From Diorhabda sublineata (Eukaryota > Arthropoda > Insecta > Coleoptera > Chrysomelidae): a DNA stretch of 64,000 nucleotides. Shown in pieces: positions 10,914 to 22,639 of this stretch. How positions within the stretch are numbered: the stretch's first letter is position 1; every line of letters begins with the position of its first letter. The translations under genes were made by a program, and so were the position numbers. The stretch covers positions 13,648,872 through 13,712,871 of the forward strand of contig NC_079485.1 in NCBI RefSeq assembly GCF_026230105.1, in the 5' to 3' direction. The notes beneath the pieces are model-generated. The model was given only the letters and a program-made list of their open reading frames with translations, did no database searches and was not told where the DNA came from.

Positions 10914-12190
10914 AACTCTTCTTCTTCTTCTTCTTCTTATTTTAGGACTGTGTCTTGTGTTTTCAAAGAGGCAGCCTAAGTTGTGACTGCGAGGACCAGC
11001 TCTCATACCAGCGCTTTGGTGGTCTTCCAGTCGGTCTACTTGTATTGGGTCTCTCTTCCTTTGCGATTTTCGCCAGTCGATCGTTGTTCATTCTATTGAC
11101 ATGATCTCTCCATGCTCTTCTTCTAGTTCTGGCCCATCTCACTATATCCGGAACGTCACACATTCTTCTGATTTCATTGCTCCTTATTCTGCCTCTTAGT
11201 ATTTTCCCTGTGATTGAGCGTAATGTCTTCATCTCGGTTGTTCTAAGAATCCGTTTAGTAGTTGCAGTCTCCGCCCTCGTTTCTATGGCGTATGTCATTA
11301 CTGGTCTGACACAAGTTTTATATATCCGTGTTTTGCTTTCGATACTTAAAAATTTATTCCTCCATATTACGGTTCGAAGGAATCCTGATATCCTAGATGC
11401 TGCTGTTGTTTGCGTTTTGACTTCTTGTTTCAAGTACCTATTGCTCGTGATGTTAACCCCTAAATATTTAAAAGACATAACCTGTTCTACACTTTTATTA
11501 TAAATTGCCAGTTTGCATCTTCTTGGTTCTCTCGCTATTGTCAAGGATTGTGTCTTTTGTTTCGATATGATCATATTGAATTCTCCTGCAACTGTTTCAA
11601 ATCTGTGTAGCAGTTTTTGCAGATTATCCTCATCTTCAGATATCACAACCTCGTCATCAGCGTAGCAAACTCTTAAACTCATGTTTTCCCATTCTGTATC
11701 CTCTGCCTGCCGTTTTGACTTCTTTTATGATTTCGTCCATTACAATGTTGAAGAGTATTGGGCTGAGACTATCTCCTTGTCTGATCCCTGTTGATACTGG
11801 CATTTTACTGGAGAGTTCGTTGTTTACTCTTACATATGTGCTATTTCCGTTGTTCATGTCCCGAATGATGTCTATTGTCATTTGGTTTACGCCTCGTTTT
11901 TTTAGTAGCTCAATGACGTCATGTAATCTCACTCTGTCAAATGCTTTTGTTAAGTCTATGAAGCACATAAACGCGGTTTTATTGTACTCTATGGCCTTTT
12001 CGGCAATCTGTCTTAAGATGAATATAGCGTCTATGGTTGATCTATTTTTTCTAAATCCCTGTTGTTCTTCGCTCATGCCGCTACTTGAGATTTCTTCTGC
12101 AATAATTTTTGTTAGTAATTTTGAAGTCGTGCTTAGGAGGCTGATCCCTCTATAATTATTTGGATCTTTCTTTTCCCATTGAACTCACTC
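10914..12190 (-). pseudogene. non-LTR retrotransposon reverse transcriptase, 5'-truncated, one frameshift
   Basis: This is the best-preserved polymerase here. The minus strand reads from NNYRGISLLSTTSKLLTKII (about 12155) through EEQQGFRKNRSTIDAIFI (about 12070), FIDLTKAFDRVRL (motif A, about 11950) and GIRQGDSLSPILFNIVMDEI (motif B, about 11780). A single frameshift at about 11657-11690 precedes CYADDEVVISEDEDN (motif C, catalytic Asp pair). The second frame continues through the thumb and a C-terminal domain (FKYLGVNITS, IYKTCVRPVMTYAIETRAE, RTTEMKTLRSI, GRPPKRWYESW) to a stop at 10963. It is of the insect 'endonuclease-reverse transcriptase' non-LTR type. The endonuclease domain is missing because the copy is 5'-truncated. 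A (GAA/CTT)n tail ends the element. The frame at 11715-12155 on plus is its shadow. Confidence 0.92.
10915..10939. repeat. (CTT)n microsatellite at LINE 3' end
   Basis: About seven CTT units at the downstream end of the minus-strand LINE, i.e. a (GAA)n tail in element orientation. A related LINE at 21717 ends in the same kind of tail, so the microsatellite belongs to the element's 3' end and is not a chance repeat. Confidence 0.8.
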
Positions 12191-12369
12191 TCCATTATTT
12201 CAATCTGGGTATGTCGTAGCATAACCTCAGCAAGCCAAATAATTTTCGACGAATTTGAAATTAACGAAGGAGATAATGTATTGTCAGGCAAAAGCCTGGC
12301 ACGGACCCTTTCTGTGGAATGATAATATGAAGCTACAAGGAAGATTTCAAGAAACAAAAACAAAGTTAT

Positions 12370-12940
12370 TTTGGTGTATGAACCAATTGTCTAAGAATTT
12401 TTTCCATTCCTATCAAGGTACATCCAAAATATGTGATTTGAAAGCATCAACATCTCGCTATTTATACCAAACAAGGACTGTACGTTGGATGATCCATCAA
12501 TTCAATACTTTGGAAACATTTTTGTTTGATGTGATGTGTGAGAATGATTCGTTTTTCATGATTAATTTCCTCGATTTTGCCGTGCACTTCTGGTAAATAA
12601 ATGTTAGTGTGTCATTCAGATTTCACCGTTCTACGTTGCCTTATTGCGTAACGTCTTTCGAAAGACCACGATTAAATTTTTTCACTATATCTTTGCATCA
12701 ATCGACACGAGCTTTTTTGAGCGATTGTCAAATTATGCCGTATCCAACGCGAACAAATATTTTGACAGCCAAATGCTCATGCAATATTGAATATATACGA
12801 GTGAAACTAATGCTCAAATACGCCTCAATCTCATGACGATTTGGCGATATCAGTTTATGCACATCCTCGATGTTTTCTGATACAGCAGCCGAGTTGATCG
12901 TTACACTTCTGTTGGATGAATCATCGGACAAAAATGTTCA
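12370..12940 (-). pseudogene. mariner-type transposase remnant (family F)
   Basis: On the minus strand the order is AVSENIEDVHKLISPNRHEI (about 12880-12825), SIxFTRIYSILHEHLAVK with frame changes (about 12750-12800), RxxIAQK (about 12710), a decayed IxLTHH second catalytic region, HPTYSPCL (third catalytic region; the Asp of SPDL reads Cys) and a C-terminal SHILDVP...EWKKFLDNWF (about 12385-12440). This is a mariner-class DDE transposase, broken in several places with internal deletions. The fragment at 62605-63185 is of the same family in the opposite orientation. TIRs were not identified. Confidence 0.7.
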
Positions 12941-12944
12941 CTAT

Positions 12945-15900
12945 TCAATTTTGCCAAGATGAATGTTTCTGTGAAGAGCTCAAATAGTACACGTTCAGAG
13001 TACGTTCATGTGTTGTCATATCTTAAAACTCAAGTACTTTTGATCTCAATAAAAATATTTCCCAGAATGTCACTGGTACCTGCTCCCACTGTTATAACTG
13101 ATTCTAGTAGAACTAGTGCAGGTTTTGTGGGTAAGGAAAAAACTCCGAATTATCTATTTACAGAATGTTCACACAGAAAATGTTGTGGATTAGTAACTTG
13201 TGAGAACGTAAACATGAGCTTCTTGAAGCAATACCATAAATTGGGGTTCATCAGATCTCTGGAACTGGAGGGTTATCTGTAGAGATTCCAGAGACAATAG
13301 TGATTCTTATAGGAAGCCTAAGATACCATAGAGGTCTTATTTCTTAGACCTTTTGATATATTAATGATCTAAATATTTTGATAAGGACTTTAAGAAAAGT
13401 CGAAATGTCAAAATTTACCTTTTTTTTAAAAACTATCAAAAAAAACTAATGCGTGTATAACTAAGTTATATCCTTTGGTTGTGTTTTCGAACAGTACAAA
13501 CAGTTTTTGTAGTTCCTGGTTATGAATCATTCCTTGAGATCATAATCCATAACCTTTGAGATTCATTTCCGGTAGTAAACTTAACAAACCTTTTTATGCC
13601 TTATTTGCTTTTTCGGATTCGGATTCGAATTTTTTGGATTTTCGGTTTTGTTTAGTATCATTTTCACTAATTGTATTAATTTCCTCGGTATTCTAAGTTT
13701 TGTTAGAGGTTTGTACAGGTGTTTTCTTGATATATAATCATATGCCTTTTCACCTGTTAATAGTCGATAGATAAATATATAATATAATAATAAAATAAAT
13801 AAATTTAGTCTGTATTGTTTTTACCACAAAAATTTGGCCGCTAGTCGATTTTCCTTCTAACAAGATCCCCCTATATTTTTGTTTAACATTTGTCCAAAAT
13901 GTTCAACTAAAAACAGTACAGAAACTAATAGTACGTTTTGGTGTTGGTGGTTTTGTAGTTTAAACATCAGAGTACATCGATTTTTGTTAAAAGGGTGAGT
14001 GAAAATGGATCTAATCAGCATTTTGCTCTTTTCTGATAAAAACCTTAAATCAGTCCCAAGATGTTCATGAAATAACTGACATAATTTTGCAAAGCTCATC
14101 ACGGCTCAATAAGTTCACTGTTTATGAAGTTACATCATCTGACATAGATTTCAAAAATGGCAAATTACAAAAAATCATGTATATTACAAAAAACAAAAGG
14201 AAAAAACACAGATAAGAAGGAAAAAGGAAGGAAGAAGTTAAGAGGATATCTTCAAGCCTATCCTACAATAAATGATATTATTCATCACAACTTTTTACTG
14301 GCTAAGGCAAAACCAGATACTCTCTCCCCACCTTCGGTTAAGGCTTACCAAGGTCGAAGTGCTAATAAAAACTGCAAAGATGGAACTGAGAATCTTCATT
14401 GCTGACGTTCATCGTGGATTTTTCTAAGATATTTGTGACTGGCCAACTGATGACAGATCTCAAGAGATTGCAAGCGATTTCGAGGTTGAAGAAACCAACG
14501 GTGACCCATAAATCAGAAATATGGCTTCAACTCTACATCTTTGATTTTTTTTATTCTGAACTCATTTAAGTGATTTTACTATCTTTTTAGTAACTTGAAA
14601 ACATTGTCTTACGATGAAAATAACAGTTTTTACTCGAAATTTTTTTATCTCTTTGCAATTTGATTTTTTTTAAAGGGCGATTCACATTTTTAGAGTTATA
14701 TAATTACATTATGGATAAAGATATAAATGCAAAATTTTGAATCCTGTTGTAAATTGAATTTCTTCACATGTTGACATTTTTTTAAAATATCTCAAGTGGA
14801 ATATTTTGATTTGAACAGTTTTTTTAGTTTTACGAATGGTTACTTTCTTGGAGTTTATAAAAACCGATTCAAATAAGTACAAAGTAAGGAGTCTATTCAA
14901 CTACTCCGGAATTTAATGTCGTATAGGACAAACACAAACAATCATAACTCCCGTTTTTGATACTTAGGTTATTTAACTTGCATTTAAAGCGGATGTAGTG
15001 TACTATTACTTTGGATCCGGAAAACTCTTTAACATAGTTTCATAGATAAAGTTTTAGTCATAATATTGCTTGTTTCAGCTTATTTGATGGGTGTTTTCGT
15101 CGCTTCTTATGCTGATTGTTTCGGTGTGCTTCATGAAATTTTGAATAAATACGAAAAAGTTCGAATTTTCTATTCAAATCCATCCACTGTATATATATGA
15201 CACATGAGACGTATTGTATATACAGAGTTTTTTGGAAATTCATGGAACAAACTACGTTCATTTTTGAAAAAAGTGCAAAAATTCGGCACATAAAAAACTT
15301 AGAAAAATTGCCGTTTCGGTGAAACTGCTGGGAGAGACTAAATTTTCTAAACTATTTTTAAAATGAATAAGCAAGTAAAATGACAGTACTGCTGTATTGA
15401 ATCCTTAGTAGGTATCAATTAGATGGTTTAAAATGAGTGATTTGATAATAAGAATGGACTTATCCAAATGTCTTGGAAAAATAATATTTTTTCAGTAAGG
15501 TGAACCTTATATATTCTTTATATGGTCAGGACCTGAAGAAAAATTAATTTTTATCCAAACGGATCAACCTAATATAATCTTAGTATGAACCTTATTAGGA
15601 TAACCTGATAAGAAAAATTTTTCTTCCCATTAAGATGATCCTAAGATTCTTATATGGACATGATCAGGGAAACTCCTAGTGTGGACCTTATCATGTTTGC
15701 ACTAATTAGGTTAGGTTGTCTTAACCTGATAAGGTCATTATAAGGTTCCAAGGAAATGAGTAAAAATGAGTTAATTGTTTGTATGGCTATTCCCATTCTT
15801 ACAAAGTGATTACCCCTAAGCGATCTTTTCAGATCATGAATTTTTTCATAAAATTATTTGATGTCGTTCGTTTTCTTTTAGATTTTCTATACTTGAAACT

Positions 15901-16305
15901 GAGCTTCTACCAGAGATGTTATGTTTATATTTCTGACATTTGACAACTGCCAAATTACGAAAAACAAGCCAGTCACGTATAAAACACCTTGTATGTTTTC
16001 GTTCGGAACATTTTCTCGCGGGTTTGTGTTCAATTGATGGAAACGTTACTAGCTAGATTTATCATCAAGATGTTTAGAATATTTTATGAGACGGCTAGAT
16101 TGATTTCTTCAGTCTTTCGACTTCAGAAGAGGCAATTTATTCTCTTTGTTTCTTTTCTGTTTTATTTTTTCATATAAACGGAATTATTAGAGCTCAAGCC
16201 ATTCAAATCATACAAATAGATGAAATTTTTTCAAATAATATATTCTTTCTAGAATTATAACCACCCATATTACAGAAGAGATTAGGAGGCGAATAATTAT
16301 ATTAA
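12945..16305. other. unassigned sequence, about 3.3 kb
   Basis: Several chance-like frames occur (107 codons at 12959-13282 plus; 82 codons at 14157-14405 plus, lysine-rich; 77 codons at 15058-15291 minus) with no recognised domain. At 15490-15760 the words AACCTTAT, GATAAGG and AACCTAA recur irregularly on both strands, giving a quasi-repetitive texture that includes TTAGGTTAGG at 15707. No TIR pair was found. Confidence 0.4.
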
Positions 16306-16309
16306 AATA

Positions 16310-16627
16310 TGAGACGATGCTCTCATAAGTACCAGGTTTTACCGAGAGATGGCGGTAGTTGCTTGAAAAATCAAGACAATGCACCAACTCACACATATGT
16401 TAATGCGATAACCAAAATTATCGAATAAAAGTTTGAATTGCTACTTTATGCACCCTATTCAAAAAATGGCTCTGTGGTCAAAGATTTTCTATCATTGAAG
16501 AAGTGGAGGAGCTTGACGCTTCTTATTATAAAAAGGGTATAGAACTCATTGAACATCACTGGAAAAAGTATAAAGGAGTTAAAAGAAGTTATCTTTGCTA
16601 GCCTAGGTCCTTCTAGGACCATCCACG
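16310..16627 (+). mobile_element. 318-bp deletion derivative of mariner family A
   Basis: Both ends of family A are present within 318 bp. The 5' end with GAGATGGCGGTAGTTGCTTG is at 16346-16365, and the 3' end CTAGGACCATCCACG ends at 16627, followed by TA. The 5' leader is joined at about 16368 directly to the second catalytic region (QDNAPTH), followed by pieces of the C-terminus (LLYAPYS, NGSVVKDFLSL and YYKKGIELIEHHWKKYKGV). Nearly all of the DNA-binding and catalytic sequence is gone. It resembles a MITE-sized non-autonomous copy. Confidence 0.8.
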
Positions 16628-16904
16628 TACATTGGAAAGAATGAATTTGCTGTAAATATATACTGTGTCCTAGAATAGTTGGATCAATTATTTTAGAGTC
16701 TAGCCCTGTTTGGTTAAAAATCAATTGCCGACATAATTTAAAATTTTGAACATTCAGGTATTCGAAAATTTTCGAAAAATCTATTTCTCTCTGCAGTATA
16801 GTGCCTTTTATTTAGCAAATTCGACCAGAATTTATTAAGATAAGTTTTATTTGTAACCAAAACTGTCATGGAAAAACAAAGTTGTGTCCAAAACAAAATT
16901 AATC

Positions 16905-17320
16905 TGTATTTCATTAAACTTTTAACTACATTGTTAACATTACAGGAAAACAGAAAATTTTTTGTGCAATTACTACAAACGAAGATCATATCAATAATCC
17001 AAACAAATACCATGTTACTAAACCACCAATTCGTATTTAGACAAGAAAATAGTACCTTCGAACAAGTGTTTAGGATAGTGGACACTATAAAACGTGCATT
17101 TGAGAACAAAAGCTATTGTGTAGCAGCCTTTGTAGATGTGATCCAGGTCTTTGATCAGGTTGGCTCCAAGGTTCACTCTTCAAACTTCAAACAGCTTCCA
17201 CATACAATATATTTCATATCAAAATCATATTTGCAAGAAAGGTATTTCATGAGTAAATAATGAAATTCCTACAAAATATATGATAAAGATTCAGGTTTAC
17301 CGAAAATGATTCTATACAAA
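16905..17320 (+). pseudogene. Jockey-like non-LTR RT fragment
   Basis: The plus strand encodes the RT fingers and motif A of a Jockey-clade element: LLNHQFVFRQENSTFEQVFR, DTIKRAFENKSYC and AAFVDVIQVFDQV (17010-17160). This corresponds to the Jockey pattern NHQFGFR...STIEQVHRIV...VFLDVSQAFDKV. Downstream SKSYLQERYFM and a frame-shifted GLPKMI follow before identity is lost at about 17320. Asp of motif A is retained, but motifs B and C are missing. It is a dead internal fragment. The minus frame at 16738-17109 is its shadow. Confidence 0.8.
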
Positions 17321-17454
17321 CAAAGGTAAAGAGGCTTTTATCATTTCTGTTTAAATATATAAAACTTACTACCCATCAATTTGGGTTTTAAATGCACAAA
17401 TTATGATATAATCTTAATCCTTAATAATGTCTACTCTAACCTAAAAAGCCGTCA

Positions 17455-17815
17455 CTCCATTGAAACAACTTTTGTGATTTCTCTAAGGCTTTCGATTGTG
17501 TTAATCATAATATTTTAATAAAAAAATTGCAGTACTACAAATCCAGGGGAACACCTCTCGCATGGTGCGAGTTATATATTACCAACAGAAGTCAGCTTGT
17601 AAGGGTTGTTACAACGATGTCACCTTTTGTCATTCTTGGAAATGGGAGGTACATCTTGCAGCCTTATATGAAAAATTAAGTTCCTCCTGCTTTGCACTGG
17701 GATCAGTTGTTGCGTATGTTGCGACTCATTTTAGACGAATGTTCAAACTACAAAAGAGAGCTGCTAGATATTTACTCGGACTAGACAGCAGGGACTTCTA
17801 AGATTAATTAGTTCA
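17455..17815 (+). pseudogene. CR1/Jockey-like non-LTR RT fragment with internal deletion
   Basis: Near 17470-17600 the plus strand gives CDFSKAFDCVNHNILIKKLQ (one frame) and TPLAWCELYITNRSQLVR, matching the fragment at 5250-5595 and that at 51576-51745. It then jumps past motif C to the C-terminal MFKLQKRAARYLLGLDSRD (17740-17800), a typical CR1/Jockey ORF2 end. The catalytic segment is deleted, and frameshifts separate the two parts. Confidence 0.8.
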
Positions 17816-17819
17816 TCTT

Positions 17820-19900
17820 TGAATTCGTTTGTCTAAGTGTAAGCACCCTTCTCCAATTTCGGATAGGACGTTGCAACGGCTATTCGATCCACGTTCAGAA
17901 TTAGTTTAGGGCTCAATATTTTACAATGCAAAAAATGCACAATCACTTGTCAACTGGAATCAAATCGATTATTGTCTATTACTATTACCTATAATTTTGT
18001 TATTTATTGTGGTTTTCTTCCGTATATCGAAATTTTATTCTATTTATTTATTTTTATGTTTGTTTTTATAAGCTTTTGTCTACAAATTGTAACAATTTTT
18101 ATTTTACAAAGTCGCTTTTAAGTCAAAATGGATCATTGAGATTTATTTATAGGGACAGCAGCTGAATCTTACTTTGAGATTATAGACTTTAGAAAACAGA
18201 AAATCTCATACAATAATTATTCTGGTTAGTATACATAGTATTTATTCAGTTTTGCCAAAACTATTGCTGTTAGAACGAAAGCAATCTGCAAAGAAATGCT
18301 AAATCATGCACAAATTACTGATTGGCTAAATAATCAGTTTGAAAGAATGAGACCTTCTAGATTCTCAGACCTTACAATCAAGAATTTTTTAATATGGGAA
18401 AAAAGTAAAACAAATATTTTATCAAAAACTCTCTAAATAACTGAAAGATGTATAACTCCTTCACGTAATGTGGGGTGGAAATTTTTCATTTAAATTTTCT
18501 CATATAATAATGATTATTGATATAATTACAAACATGAATTGTATATTACGAGCTATAACTATGAACCACGAACACCAAAAAGCAAATTTCTAACGGTCGA
18601 TGTCTTTTATTCCTCTCCAGAGGGAAACATCCACAAATGCGCCTCCTTCTGTATCCCGTGCTTGCAAAATAGTAGTTATCCTTTGAATAGTCTTTCACGC
18701 CTCTATATTTATCGGAGCGTATATCTACTGAATATAATCTAGAGAGAAAGGATAAGAGCAACTTCCACAACCTCAATTTATATGCCATGTATATATAATT
18801 TGTAATGGCCGGTGTTTAACAATAGAGAATCAATTAATGAACAATGCGTTTACGGTCCAGTTCACACAAAACTGAGCTAGGAATTCGAATTGGTATGATG
18901 AAATTTGGATGCGTTAATCTGAAAGAGTGGGAAAAAAGTCAATTTCTTCCGAAAGAACAATGACATAACTGCAAAAATTTGTCGAATATAAAGTTTACAG
19001 ATAATATAGAAATTTTATTCAGGATTCGTGCTAAGCGTGTAACAAGATTGATGAAATATCAATCCAAATACTTTTATTGTTTATAAACTCTCAAAAAAAA
19101 ACTAATTAAATATTCCAATTTTTCGAGAAATAATGATCTAAAGTTTGAATATCGTTGAATTCACTTTTCAATGACATATAAAAAATATTTGACAGACTTG
19201 TGGTAACTACCCCACATCTATTTGAAATACAACTATATCATATACCCGGTATTTCCAATAATTTTCGATTATATTTATTGAGACTTAAGTTTCGCGGACC
19301 TGCAATTTTCAAAAATTCTCTAATTGGAAAGTCTTCGTATGATTTTTATAATCTGTTCATATTTTTTGCGAGCTCTTTCTAAAGAGAGGATTCTAATTTG
19401 TGTTTATTTACGGAAAATTAGAGATTTCTAGAATGAAATATGATGATAATGTATATAAAAAGTGTCTCTAACAGTCGTAGAGTCAGTAGATAATCTGATG
19501 TCTTTACAGACACATCGGGATAAACAAATATTCAAAAATTCACCAAACGGTGAATTTAAATGAATTATATAAGTGTTAAGCATCAAGTTTTAGTGCATAG
19601 TTTAGAGTACTTAGTGTATAATTTAGTTGTTAATTATAAGTGTATAATTGAGTTGGTAAGATACCCGTTAAGAACAGTTGAAATCAAAAGATCCCAAACT
19701 TTTTTTCCTCGTAAACCACTTTCAAAATACTTATTACTAGTTTTGGTTAATACATTCATACCATATTACCAACTCGCCAAAAAATGGAAATTTAAGTACA
19801 CTCCTTTTGCATAGCTTCCCGTGAATCCCAAGAACACTTTGAGAATCACTGCTTTGAATAAATAAATAAAAAATATTACAATGAGTTTTATGAGTTTTGC
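17820..19900. other. unassigned AT-rich sequence, about 2.1 kb
   Basis: Only short frames (67 and 80 codons at about 18540-18790, on opposite strands and overlapping; 84 codons at 19560-19814), none recognised. No TIRs noticed. Confidence 0.4.
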
Positions 19901-19904
19901 GCTC

Positions 19905-20915
19905 AAATAAAATTTTCTATGGATTGCCGCAGATATGAAACAGTTAGTACCACTGTCCAAACTTCCCAACACCTCTAGATCAGAATAGATTTTTGAAAGT
20001 GTCTCTTGTATTACACTTCTTTCTACTGACGGTTCTTCTCTCTCTATTTGTGGAGTATTTTGCATTGTCATTAATTCTTCATCGCTCAGACCCCTCCATC
20101 TTGAAGTCGCAAACGTTTGCTTGGTGTCTCTACCACATCAGGTCTAAGGTTTCTCTAAGCTCAGCTTCACTTCATTTTAAGCTGCAGCAATGTTTTGTAC
20201 AGCATTCATAATCTATTTTACGAATCAGCGGGCCAAGTATGCAGCGGTGATAAAAAACCTTGTAACTTGCTACAGCCCACTGGTTGATGGGCTGTAAAAT
20301 GGAGGTGATATTTGGTGGCAAAAATATCACCTCTACTTTCAAACCTTGCGGTGACTCCAATATTGGTGGATGACCAGGTGCATTAACAAGAGGTAATAAA
20401 ACTTTTGGAGGCAGTCCACTTTGATATTTGGGCAAAAACAGTGTTACCCAGGCTTTTAGATTGAATCACCAAGCAATTGGTAAGCTATTTTTATCAGTGC
20501 CGCGCATAGTGCGAGGTGTTCCCAACTGATATACCAGCGAAGTCTCCAGTGGCATTTCTACCCAGAAAAAGAGTCAACCGATCTTTGACTGCTCAAAAAC
20601 CACTTATCTGTCTTTCTTCTTTGGAAATAGAAGTTCGGAATAGCATGTGTTTCCAATAAAGACCGGTTTCATTTACATTGAAGACGAAGGAAGCAGGAAG
20701 TTTCTTTCGAAGTATATAATTGTATAGCTTGGTAGGAAATTCGGACACAGTTGATGTATCTGCGCTTGTTGCATCGTCAGTTATACGAATGTTATAAAAA
20801 TTCAATCGTCTTATTATTTCTTTAAGCCAGCCATTGCTAGCAACGAAGATAGAGCAGAAGAGCTTCTTGCTGTTGAAGGTTGAAATATAAAGAAATCGCT
20901 TTAGCTCAACTCAAT
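19905..20915 (-). pseudogene. Tigger/pogo-type DDE_1 transposase pseudogene
   Basis: The minus strand gives ASNGWLKEIIRRLNFYNIR (HTH, about 20850-20790), ADTSTVSEFPTKLYNYILR (about 20750), FVFNVNETGLYWK (catalytic NxDE box with Asp changed to Asn, about 20690-20650), SKEERQISG, then KDRLTLFLGRNATGDF (about 20590-20545). Next are VLLPLVNAPGHPPILES (second catalytic Asp of LLLDNAPGH changed to Asn, about 20400-20350) and VIFLPPNITSILQPINQWAV (about 20320-20265; the usual QPMDQG Asp reads Asn). The C-terminal tail reads RWRGLSDEELMTMQNTP (about 20100-20050). Three family Asp positions read Asn and there are several frameshifts, so it is inactive. It is a different lineage from the pogo-like copy at 3.6-4.4 kb. 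Confidence 0.88.
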
Positions 20916-20929
20916 TTTTTTCCTAATAC

Positions 20930-21710
20930 AGTAGACTCTAAGTGGCCAAACTGTCGGTCAACCTCAGTAGCCTTGACTGTTGGCAATGTATAACCTGTGC
21001 GCAAAAATGATCAAGTGCTAAAAATCAAGTTATTCTCATGATTCATATCTTCCATTATATTTGACTGCAATTGCGGTGTTTCCAAAAAAAAAAAAAATCA
21101 GTATTGAAAGTCGTTACGACGAAAAACTAACAAAGCTCATTATCGTGTTTCATAACTAGGAGCTGTCCCATGTAAATTCAATTAATTCTGAAGTTTATTA
21201 TAAACGAACTTTGGAAACGGCTTCAATTCGAAATTATTCAGAGTTATTCCATTATAAAATAATAGAATTGCAACCAACAGCTAAGGAAATGGTAATTAGG
21301 CTGTCTGTATTCACAACGTTGTTAAAACTTAATTTAATCGGGACTTTACCGAAGGGATAGCCGGATAAGCAGAGCTCACTAGCATTGTTAGTGTCATAGG
21401 ATTTTGGAGTTATACAAATATAGTTGACCTTCCTTCGAACTGATATAACTTCATTATTTTTTCTTTGTGAACGTTAAAATCTTTTCCAGTATATAGAAAT
21501 CACAGATAATCATTTCAGTAATATAGAAATTTAGTAGAAGTCTAAAAAAAATTCCTCGTTATAGTTGGTTTTTGTCTATGCACGTTTGTGAACGTTCTAA
21601 ACGACCTTGGACGCATGGATTCTGGTTTATTTAGTGTTGATCTAATCTCTTCAAACTTCTCGACCCATTTTTCAATCAGTCGAGTACCTGGCGCACTATT
21701 TAAGTGACGA
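20930..21710. other. unassigned sequence
   Basis: Nothing recognised except TACAGTAGACTCTAAGTGG at 20927, which resembles a Tigger-type terminus but has no partner that I could find. Confidence 0.3.
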
Positions 21711-21716
21711 ACGCTC

Positions 21717-22118
21717 CTTCTTCTTCTTCTTAGTCGTACAGGACTTAGTCTTGTGTTTGCATCAATGGTTGCCTACAGCCTGCCAGCTTGGATGATGAAG
21801 ACCAGCTTTCATACCATCTTATAGGTGGTCGAGATGTATTTTCTTCTTCTGCCAGCCTGTCATCTGATTCTGTCCACGTGGTCTTTCCATTCACATCGCC
21901 AATTTCTTGCCCATCTCAATGGATCCTGAATGTCACATATCTCCCTTATTTCGTAATTTCTCTTGTGGTCAAATAATGTGTGTCTTAAAAGCCGCTTAGT
22001 TATGGTGTTCTCTGCTCTGGTCGTTATCGCGTAAGTCATTACTGGTCTCATACAGGTCTTCTGTATATTTTGATTTTGCTCCTGGTAATCATATATTTAT
22101 TCCGCCAAATCACGGCTT
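21717..22118 (-). pseudogene. non-LTR retrotransposon 3' end (same group as 10.9-12.2 kb)
   Basis: On the minus strand, AVIWRNKYMITRSKIKIY (about 22115-22065), CMRPVMTYAITTRAENTITK (about 22050), then TLFDHKRNYEIREICDIQDP, RWARNWRCEWKDHVDRI (about 21900) and a decayed PPIRW-like end match the C-terminal domain of the LINE at 10914-12190. The 3' untranslated words and a (GAA)n tail (CTTCTT at 21716-21731) also match. The copy is 5'-truncated. A mariner A fragment begins immediately at about 22119, so one element was joined to or inserted at the end of the other. Confidence 0.85.
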
Positions 22119-22575
22119 CAAATAAGGCAAAGACCGTTCCATCTTTAGGCAAGGTTATGGCGTCGGTTTTTTGAGATGCGCGTGGGATAATCTTGGAAAA
22201 GGAAAAACTATCCAGGGTGAGTTTTATTGCAATATCTGACCGAAGAAATCAAGCCGCATTTGACTAAGAAGTGTTGTTCTATTAAGACAATGCACCAGCT
22301 CACATATTCGTTATTGCAATGGCCAAAATTGGTGAATTAAAGTTTGAATTGCTACTTTATGCATCCTATTCGCCATATTTAGCCCCCTTAAATCATTTTC
22401 TGCTCCCAGACTTGAAAAAATGGCTCGGTGGTAAAAGATTTTCCAACAATGGAGAGGTGATATCAGCAGTTAATGGCTATTTTGAGGAGTTTGATGGTTG
22501 GGAAAAGTATATGGAGCTACAAGGAGAATGTTTGTGCTTTCTTTGTTTAGTCAGATACTTCTAGGATCATTCTCG
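22119..22575 (+). mobile_element. mariner family A, 5'-truncated
   Basis: The copy begins inside the transposase at AKTVPSLGKVMASVF (from about 22128). It continues through a decayed second catalytic box (DNAPAHIFVIAMAKIGELKF, about 22290-22345) and SPYLAPLNHFLLPDLKKWLG (about 22368-22430), then FSNNGEVISAVNGYFEEFDG and a C-terminal CMELQGE-like end. The third catalytic Asp region reads SPYLAPLN rather than SPDLAPLD, so the DDD triad is broken. The 3' TIR ends CTTCTAGGATCATTCTCG at 22575, followed by TA. Stops are also present upstream. Confidence 0.85.
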
Positions 22576-22639
22576 TAGATATGATATCTTAGATGAACGT
22601 GTTCGACTAGAAGGCCAGTCGCAAGTCGAATTCTAAGCT

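Noticed and set aside
11715..12155. 146-codon plus-strand frame
   Set aside because: Exact shadow of the minus-strand reverse transcriptase.
14157..14405. 82-codon lysine-rich frame
   Set aside because: Composition is explained by A-rich DNA; no recognised domain or conserved neighbour.
16738..17109. 123-codon minus-strand frame
   Set aside because: It runs antisense to the Jockey-like RT fragment, whose plus-strand motifs are convincing.
20927..20948. Tigger-type 5' TIR TACAGTAGACTC
   Set aside because: Its orientation points away from the adjacent transposase remnant and no matching 3' terminus was found.
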